The notes under the pieces were generated by a model. It saw nothing but the letters and a program-made list of their open reading frames with translations. It made no database searches and was not told the DNA's origin. A DNA stretch of 7,027 bases from Wolbachia endosymbiont of Mansonella ozzardi (GTDB lineage: Bacteria; Pseudomonadota; Alphaproteobacteria; Rickettsiales; Anaplasmataceae). The position numbers were made by a program, and so were the translations under genes. The stretch is taken from assembly GCF_020278625.1 (NCBI RefSeq), contig NZ_JADAKK010000057.1:1-7027 (forward strand). The letters run 5' to 3'. This document shows positions 6,784 through 7,027 of the stretch, piece after piece (the first letter of the stretch is position 1; every line of letters starts with the position of its first letter).

Positions 6784-7027
6784 CTTTAGAGCTTTGGCAT
6801 GGCTGTCTATAGAACTTTTGTCACCGGAAAGGTAAATAAAATACATCACAAATTCACTCAAACCTGCCAATTGCGGGCAAAAAGAGAGCTTAAAGAGTTC
6901 TTCCCTTCTCCACTTGCCTAAGCTAAAAACATTATATGCTTTTGGCAAGATACAAGACAACAGTAGAGAAAGGCTACCCAATAGAAAACGAAAAAAAACT
7001 ACTTGACAATCTTCACCGTCACCCTTG
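6778..7027 (-). CDS. Hypothetical open frame, 5' end beyond the window
   Basis: A minus-strand frame is open from the right edge (7026) to TGA at 6780-6778, about 82 residues. It starts KGDGEDCQVVFF and has a hydrophobic stretch FLLGSLSLLLSCILP, a basic GKWRREELFKLSF, a second hydrophobic part FVMYFIYLSG, and ends SSIDSHAKALKL. I do not recognise it. It overlaps the end of the SgcJ/EcaC-like pseudogene tail to tail by 6 bp. The run of eight A (6991-6998 on the plus strand) lies inside it and is a likely slippage site. In another minus-strand frame the edge reads RVTVKIVK and then stops (TAG at 7001-6999), which could instead be the end of an adjacent gene, leaving the longer frame as non-coding. 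It may be a repeat-borne or eroding fragment. Confidence 0.35.
   Translation of the reverse strand, partial: KGDGEDCQVVFFRFLLGSLSLLLSCILPKAYNVFSLGKWRREELFKLSFCPQLAGLSEFVMYFIYLSGDKSSIDSHAKALKL

Noticed and set aside
3776..7027. Novel defence or mobile system, CRISPR array or toxin-antitoxin pair
   Set aside because: No spaced direct repeats, no intact small gene pair, and no recognisable integrase, transposase or nuclease; the coding content is explained by two pseudogenes and one unknown edge frame.

Overview
The window is AT-rich and looks like a Wolbachia-type alphaproteobacterial endosymbiont (Rickettsiales, Anaplasmataceae). This is inferred from four things: an alphaproteobacterial-style GyrA (the [15 protein letters not shown] segment, recognised from memory), a Rieske protein with a Tat signal, a decayed ankyrin-repeat gene, and a small palindromic element of the 'GTCATCCC...' kind that is common in Wolbachia genomes. 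The genus is a judgement from gene content, not a database result.

Left part (1-3571, minus strand). Two intact housekeeping genes lie in the same direction. gyrA (848-3571) encodes DNA gyrase subunit A. petA (177-776) encodes the Rieske iron-sulfur subunit of the cytochrome bc1 complex. They are 71 bp apart, and petA has its own candidate promoter in the gap. Downstream of petA (1-176) there is no recognisable petB. There is a well-formed ribosome binding site with a 12-codon reading frame that ends inside a 39-bp imperfect palindrome.

Centre (3572-3775). A short divergent region carries a gyrA promoter candidate on the minus strand and a good sigma70-like promoter for an intact tRNA-Val (anticodon UAC) on the plus strand.

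Right part (3776-7027). This is accessory, decaying DNA. After an AT-rich spacer with two hairpins, a promoter and a strong Shine-Dalgarno sequence precede a badly broken ankyrin-repeat gene (about 4047-6166). It has roughly eleven lesions, yet about 2.1 kb of recognisable coding sequence remains. Next comes a less decayed pseudogene (6296-6783) of a membrane-anchored SgcJ/EcaC-like (SnoaL/NTF2-fold) protein, with two nonsense codons and one frameshift. At the right edge a minus-strand open frame of unknown identity runs off the window.

I see no new multi-gene system. The notable points are the natural methionine at the quinolone-determining position of GyrA, the absence of petB directly after petA, and the contrast between intact core genes and eroding accessory genes, one of which keeps good expression signals.
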